From positions 1-9,810 of the forward strand of contig JAEWJV010000506.1 in NCBI GenBank assembly GCA_023386395.1: a stretch of DNA of 9,810 bases, in the 5' to 3' direction. This DNA is from Bacteroidota bacterium (GTDB lineage Bacteria; Bacteroidota; Bacteroidia; Chitinophagales; Chitinophagaceae). The notes under the pieces are model-generated. The model was not told where the DNA came from. It was given only the letters and a program-made list of their open reading frames with translations, and searched no databases. Positions within the stretch are counted from its first letter, which is position 1. Each line of letters opens with the position of its first letter. Made by a program: the position numbers and the translations under genes. This document shows positions 5,936 through 9,810 of this stretch, piece after piece.

Positions 5936-7120
5936 ATGCTTAATCAACTTTTAAAAAAACTTATTCAAACAGCCGGTGGGCGCAGCCGCAATGCAATGGC
6001 TATTGTGGGTTTATCTATTGCTTTGTTGCTTATATTATCTGCCGTGCAAATACAGGCAAACTACCAACAGTTATTATACAGCAAAACCAGCCAGGACAGC
6101 ATTGCAGATTTTCTTGTTATCAACAAAACTGTTACCGATAAAAATCTCGGTTCAGCAACCTTAAGTGATGCAGAAATAAACGATTTGAAACAACAACCTT
6201 TTGTTGAAAGAATAGGCACGCTTACACCCAGCCGTTTTAAAGTGGGCGTGCAAAGTATCAGTAAACAAATTCCTTTTTACAGCGACTTCTTTTTTGAAAG
6301 CGTACCCGATGAATTTCTTGATGTAAACACACCGGCTTGGCAATGGAATGAAAACAGCAATTACATTCCCATGATCATCCCCAATATGTTTTTGGATATG
6401 TACAATTTTGGTTTTGCGCAAAGCCAGCATTTACCGCAGCTTTCACAGGATTTAATTACCAGCCTGCCTGTACAGATAAACATACAAACGCCAACAGGCA
6501 CAGTAAATTATTATGGTAAAGTGGTTGGTTTCAGCGATAGGATTTCATCCGTGCTTGTGCCGCAGCCTTTTATGGATTGGGCCAATAAAAAATTCGGCGA
6601 AGCTGTAAACCAGCAACCATCCCGCGTTATCATTCAAACAAAAGATGCATCAAACCCGCAACTGGCAGGCTATCTTAAAACGCATAACCTTTCAACCAAC
6701 ACAGAAAAAACAAGGTTTGAAAAATACCGTGGCATTATTACAACTGTTGTTGCCATTTCGTGGGTTATGGGCGGGCTTATGTTTTTATTTGCATTAATAG
6801 TCCTCACATTATTTATACAACTTGCCATTGCATCAGCCAGGGAAGAAATTTATTTGCTGATAACGCTCGGCGCATCGCCCCGGCAACTGCAACGCTTCCT
6901 GCGCAGGCAATTTCTGCCTGCCAATATCATTACTGTTATTGCGACGCTTGCAATAGTTACCGCCTTGCAGTTCATATTACAGAAAATATTGGCAACCCAA
7001 AATATTTATATAAGTGCTTATATATCTCCTTATACGATTATGGCTGCATTCATTATACTGTTACTTATTGGTATTGTAAACAATCACGCTATAAAAAAAT
7101 ACATTCATTACAATAATTGA
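5936..7120 (+). CDS. FtsX/MacB-type ABC permease subunit
   Basis: 394 residues. A membrane helix at about 20-41 (NAMAIVGLSIALLLILSAV) is followed by a large soluble, presumably periplasmic, domain to about residue 265, and then three more helices near 268-298, 328-348 and 365-382. This one-plus-three layout is that of FtsX/LolC/MacB permeases. The cytoplasmic loop between helices 2 and 3 carries REEIYLLITLGASPRQLQRF (302-321), the family's characteristic coupling segment that contacts the ATPase. ATG follows the ATPase stop by two bases (TAAGTATG). The periplasmic domain shows no motif I recognise, so whether it handles lipoproteins, peptides or a cell-wall signal is open. The partner ATPase's altered motifs suggest a mechanotransmission role as possible as transport; this is inference. 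Confidence 0.88.
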   Translation: MLNQLLKKLIQTAGGRSRNAMAIVGLSIALLLILSAVQIQANYQQLLYSKTSQDSIADFLVINKTVTDKNLGSATLSDAEINDLKQQPFVERIGTLTPSRFKVGVQSISKQIPFYSDFFFESVPDEFLDVNTPAWQWNENSNYIPMIIPNMFLDMYNFGFAQSQHLPQLSQDLITSLPVQINIQTPTGTVNYYGKVVGFSDRISSVLVPQPFMDWANKKFGEAVNQQPSRVIIQTKDASNPQLAGYLKTHNLSTNTEKTRFEKYRGIITTVVAISWVMGGLMFLFALIVLTLFIQLAIASAREEIYLLITLGASPRQLQRFLRRQFLPANIITVIATLAIVTALQFILQKILATQNIYISAYISPYTIMAAFIILLLIGIVNNHAIKKYIHYNN

Positions 7121-7121
7121 T

Positions 7122-7138
7122 TTTATACTGCGTATAAA
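7122..7138. promoter_or_regulatory. Perfect 17-bp inverted repeat after the permease gene
   Basis: TTTATAC-TGC-GTATAAA is a perfect inverted repeat with 7-bp arms, starting one base after the permease stop codon. Its length and form suit a dimeric repressor site, but it is about 160 bp from the next start codon. No T run follows to suggest a terminator. Confidence 0.35.
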
Positions 7139-7194
7139 TTTTATTTATGTTGCCGGCAGCATAAATAATGGCAGCACGGTTGCGTCGCATTACC
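7138..7194 (-). repeat. Dispersed intergenic repeat, copy 3, containing a CCGG-centred palindrome
   Basis: Read on the minus strand, this copy has TGCGACGCAACCGTGCT identical to copy 2 over 17 bp (7173-7189 against 5187-5203). About 22 bases on it continues GCCGGCAACATAAATAA, comparable to GCTGGTAACATAATAA of copy 1. Bases 7141-7168 form a quasi-palindrome (12-bp arms with one G-T pair around CCGG). LacI-family operators often have a central CG, so the palindrome could also be a regulator site for the gene at 7299; this is inference. Confidence 0.5.
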
Positions 7195-7274
7195 GTCAAC
7201 TGCATATTTTCATGGCGGCAGCAATTCCTGCGCTGCATTTAATATTTGTTTTACTTCGCGGTAAAGCAATTTGT

Positions 7275-7282
7275 TAGATTTG
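7275..7282 (+). promoter_or_regulatory. Candidate Bacteroidota -7 promoter element for the LacI-family gene
   Basis: TAGATTTG is an exact match to the TAnnTTTG consensus of Bacteroidota promoters and ends 16 bases before the ATG at 7299. A convincing -33 TTTG at normal spacing is not present; the nearest TTTG is at 7245-7248, which is too far. Confidence 0.4.
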
Positions 7283-7298
7283 AAGTATTATTGAGCGT

Positions 7299-8324
7299 AT
7301 GGCTGAAGAGCATAAGTTACCCACCATAAAGGAGATCGCTAAAAGGCTTAATATATCTGTATCTACTGTATCAAGAGCTTTGCATGATCATCCAAGCATT
7401 GGCCTGCGCACCAAGATGCGGGTGCAGCAGTTGGCTGATGAATTAGGTTACGAACCTAACAAAATTGCCATCTTCTTCAAACAAAGAAAAACATTCGCTA
7501 TTGGCGTTGTACTGCCCAGCTTAATTGAAGAGTTTTTTTCAAAAGCTATCAGCGGTATTGAAGATGTGGCAAGAAAAAATAAATACCATGTTTTCATTGG
7601 CCAGTCGCACGACAATGTGGAAATGGAGAAAGAAATTATTACCGCGATGAAAGACCAGCATGTGGATGGTTTAATTGTAAGCTTAAGCAAGCAAACAAAA
7701 AACTATGACCATTTTATAACGCTGGAAAAATATAATATACCTGTTGTATTTTTTGACCGCGTGCCATCGTTATCCAATGTGCATAAGGTGGCTTTTGATA
7801 TGGTGAATGGCACTAAACAAATGCTGGAGTTTTTAATTAAAAAAGGCCATCGCCGCATTGGTATTTTAAACGGTCCTGCAGAAATGATCTCATCCAAAGA
7901 ACGCACCGAAGCTTATAAGCAGGTAATGATAAAAAACAGGATAAAAATAGATATGAGCCTGGTGGAATCAACAGATCTTTCACCGGAATCCACTGCGGCT
8001 GCTATTGAAAAAATGCTGGCTTTAAAACCCAGGCCAACTGCCGTTATTGCCATTAATGATTACGTGGCGCTGGATGGTATTCGCCACGCCAAAAAATTAA
8101 ACCTCCAGTTGAATAAAGACATAACGTTTGTGAGTTATGCCAACATTCCTATTACATCCTTTTTGCAGGATCCACCTTTCGCTTCTGCAGAACAATATCC
8201 TTATAAACAAGGCAGCACAGCGGCAGAAATTTTAATTAACCTGATGAACAATTCTTCTACATCCGAAAGCTTCCATAACGTTCTTATTAATGGCGATCTT
8301 GTAATACATGCAACAGGGGAATAA
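7299..8324 (+). CDS. LacI/GalR-family transcriptional regulator
   Basis: 341 residues, the usual family length. The N-terminal helix-turn-helix (residues 8-28) reads PTIKEIAKRLNISVSTVSRAL, with recognition helix SVSTVSRAL, followed by HPSIGLRTKMRVQQLADELGYEPN. From about residue 65 the sugar-binding-type effector domain follows (FAIGVVLPSL, DGLIVSLS, VVFFDRVPS, FDMVNGTKQMLEFLIKKGHRRIGIL, PTAVIAINDYVALDGI). The hinge segment KIAIFFKQRKT has phenylalanine where LacI carries its lever leucine (inferred alignment). It should bind DNA as a dimer and respond to a sugar or sugar phosphate, but the ligand cannot be named. The downstream sugar-kinase gene is the obvious candidate target, and the palindromes at 7122-7168 are candidate sites. 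Confidence 0.93.
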   Translation: MAEEHKLPTIKEIAKRLNISVSTVSRALHDHPSIGLRTKMRVQQLADELGYEPNKIAIFFKQRKTFAIGVVLPSLIEEFFSKAISGIEDVARKNKYHVFIGQSHDNVEMEKEIITAMKDQHVDGLIVSLSKQTKNYDHFITLEKYNIPVVFFDRVPSLSNVHKVAFDMVNGTKQMLEFLIKKGHRRIGILNGPAEMISSKERTEAYKQVMIKNRIKIDMSLVESTDLSPESTAAAIEKMLALKPRPTAVIAINDYVALDGIRHAKKLNLQLNKDITFVSYANIPITSFLQDPPFASAEQYPYKQGSTAAEILINLMNNSSTSESFHNVLINGDLVIHATGE

Positions 8325-8362
8325 CCCCATGTATGAAAGTACAGCAACCGTTTGCGCATTAT

Positions 8363-8388
8363 TTTGCATTAATTGTTTTATATGTTTG
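8363..8388 (+). promoter_or_regulatory. Candidate promoter for the sugar kinase gene
   Basis: TATGTTTG (8381-8388) is an exact TAnnTTTG match, 43 bases before the ATG at 8432. A TTTG lies at 8363-8366, but the 14-base spacing is shorter than the usual 19 or so, so the -33 assignment is weak. Confidence 0.4.
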
Positions 8389-8431
8389 ACTTTAGAAAAG
8401 ATTTGCTTCTCGTACTGCCTAAACTGAGATT

Positions 8432-9511
8432 ATGATGAACGAAATTTTAAGGGCCTATGGTTTAAATGCACCTCATTTTATAAACCCATTTGGTGACGGT
8501 TTAATTAACCATACGTGGAAAATTGAAGATGAAAAAGGCAGCTTTATTTTACAAAAAATAAACACGGATGTATTTAAGCACCCTGAATATATTTCAGAGA
8601 ATATTAAGGCTGTTTCCGGTTATCTTTCAGTTCATCATCCTGCATATTTTTTTTGTACGCCTGTAACAACGCAAGAATTTAACGATCTTGTTTATACGAA
8701 TGAAGGCTGTTTCAGAATGTATCCCTTCATTAAAAATTCCCATACTATTAATGTAGCAGAAAATGCAGAACAGGCCTTTGAAGCGGCAAGAATGTTTGGT
8801 GAACTTACCAAACTGCTGGCGGGTTTTCCGGTTGACAGGTTAAAAATAACACTGCCTGATTTTCATAATATCACGCTTCGCTATAACGATTTCCTTAAGG
8901 CTGTTGCGCACGGTAACCAGGAACGTATTCAACAGTCTTCATCACTTATAAATTTTTTAAAGGGCCAGCAGCATATTGTTACAGAATATGAGCGATTAAA
9001 AACATCCGGCGCTTTAAAACCAAGGGTTACCCACCATGATACGAAGATCAATAACGTATTGTTTGATGATAATAACAAAGGCATTTGCGTAATTGATCTC
9101 GATACTTTAATGCCCGGTTATTTTATAAGTGATGTGGGCGATATGATGCGCACTTATATTTCTCCTTTTGGTGAAGAAGAAAAAGATTTTTCGAAACTTG
9201 AAATGCGGGAAGATTATTTTACCGCTATTGCTGAAGGCTACCTGCATGAAATGCGCAAAGAGTTAAATGAAGCTGAATTAAACCATTTTGTTTTTGCAGG
9301 TAAGTTTATGATCTATATGCAGGCATTACGATTTCTTACAGATTATCTCAATAATGATATTTATTATGGCAGTAAATATGAAGAACACAATTTTGTTCGT
9401 GCCGGCAACCAGGTGCATTTACTGCAATTGCTGATTAAGAAAGAAGACAGGTTTCAGGAAATTACCAATCGCATTGCTTTTTTGAAAAAAGCTGCCAGGC
9501 AAAACCTTTAA
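8432..9511 (+). CDS. NahK-like sugar kinase, aminoglycoside phosphotransferase fold
   Basis: 359 residues with the APH/choline kinase fold. FGDGLINHTWKI (20-31) forms the nucleotide loop region and FILQKI (Lys42) the ATP-contacting strand. HHDTKINNVLFD (201-212) is the catalytic loop, with Asp203 the likely base and Asn208 a metal ligand. IDLDTLMPG (221-229) is the metal-binding motif and is followed by VGDMMRTY. This pattern is that of N-acetylhexosamine 1-kinase (NahK) and related phosphotransferases, and the length equals that of the bifidobacterial enzyme. NahK phosphorylates GlcNAc or GalNAc at C1 in the cytoplasm. The exact sugar here is not certain, so no symbol is given. Two consecutive ATG codons (8432 and 8435) are equally possible starts. 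The LacI-family gene 107 bases upstream suggests control by a sugar ligand. Confidence 0.85.
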   Translation: MMNEILRAYGLNAPHFINPFGDGLINHTWKIEDEKGSFILQKINTDVFKHPEYISENIKAVSGYLSVHHPAYFFCTPVTTQEFNDLVYTNEGCFRMYPFIKNSHTINVAENAEQAFEAARMFGELTKLLAGFPVDRLKITLPDFHNITLRYNDFLKAVAHGNQERIQQSSSLINFLKGQQHIVTEYERLKTSGALKPRVTHHDTKINNVLFDDNNKGICVIDLDTLMPGYFISDVGDMMRTYISPFGEEEKDFSKLEMREDYFTAIAEGYLHEMRKELNEAELNHFVFAGKFMIYMQALRFLTDYLNNDIYYGSKYEEHNFVRAGNQVHLLQLLIKKEDRFQEITNRIAFLKKAARQNL

Positions 9512-9689
9512 CCGGACAACTTTAAACTTATAAAGACGACGTAGAAAAATTACAGCAAATAATACTGCTTTCGTTCCATCCTCAGAACAAACAATAAAAG
9601 TGATCTTAAAATATACTATTTATTCCCTTAAAAACTTAATGCCCGGGTTACTTCTCAAACATAATATTCATTGCTAACTTGCGCCCTGC

Positions 9690-9810
9690 ATGTTTCAATC
9701 AAAGAAAAATATAATTGTTGGCAGAAACCCGGTTACAGAAGCTTTGCGCCAGCAATCGGGGGTTGATAAAATCCTGCTGTTTAAAAATGCTTCCGGCGAT
9801 GTGATCAATG
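9690..9810 (+). CDS. rlmB: 23S rRNA 2'-O-methyltransferase, RlmB/TrmH family, N-terminal fragment
   Basis: The first 40 codons lie inside the window, and the gene continues past its end. The sequence MFQSKKNIIVGRNPVTEALRQ, followed by VDKILLFKNASG, matches the N-terminal substrate-binding domain of SpoU/TrmH-type 2'-O-methyltransferases (IYGRHPVLEAL..., EKLLL). These modify a ribose on 23S rRNA (RlmB, G2251 in E. coli) or tRNA. The catalytic SPOUT knot lies outside the window, so RlmB rather than a TrmH paralogue is a probable but not firm call. The 178 bases before it show no gene; TAACTTGC just upstream is only a partial promoter match. Confidence 0.75.
   Translation, partial: MFQSKKNIIVGRNPVTEALRQQSGVDKILLFKNASGDVIN

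Noticed and set aside
6760..7116. A 118-codon plus-strand frame inside the permease gene
   Set aside because: It overlaps the conserved membrane helices of the permease in another frame and has a composition (cysteine- and tyrosine-rich) typical of a shadow reading.

Overview
The window looks like chromosomal DNA from a Bacteroidota bacterium, most likely of the Chitinophagaceae. The reasons are an AT-leaning composition, weak or absent Shine-Dalgarno sequences, candidate promoter elements of the TAnnTTTG type, and several intergenic repeat families between genes. No rRNA, tRNA, CRISPR array or transposase gene is visible. Species assignment is inference.

Left part (1-5137), a DNA-damage-themed block. 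A PA0069-type radical SAM gene (COG1533, the family containing DNA photoproduct lyases) runs leftward off the window edge. Next comes a leftward UmuD-like S24 gene in which both catalytic residues appear to be replaced. Divergent from it are two related LigT/2'-5' RNA ligase-like 2H phosphoesterase genes, followed by a full-length umuC-type Y-family polymerase gene. The second 2H protein ends in a sequence resembling a beta-clamp-binding pentapeptide. A long imperfect inverted repeat (about 1069-1324 and 2709-2986) brackets the UmuD-like gene and the first 2H gene, and the DNA between those two divergent genes carries an array of ACTAA/TTAGT half-sites.

Middle part (5286-7120). A compact two-gene ABC unit encodes an FtsE/LolD-sized ATPase with degenerate motifs and a four-helix FtsX/MacB-type permease. 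Its substrate cannot be read from the sequence.

Right part (7121-9810). A palindrome-rich intergenic region precedes a LacI-family regulator, then a NahK-like sugar kinase of the aminoglycoside phosphotransferase fold, then the start of an rRNA methyltransferase gene of the SpoU/TrmH type (rlmB-like). The regulator and kinase may form a sugar-response pair, although each appears to have its own promoter.

The most interesting material is the combination of an apparently non-cleaving UmuD homologue, two 2H phosphoesterases and a UmuC polymerase, together with two structured repeat families: the long inverted repeat, and a roughly 65-bp element present three times around a TTGCGACGCAA core.
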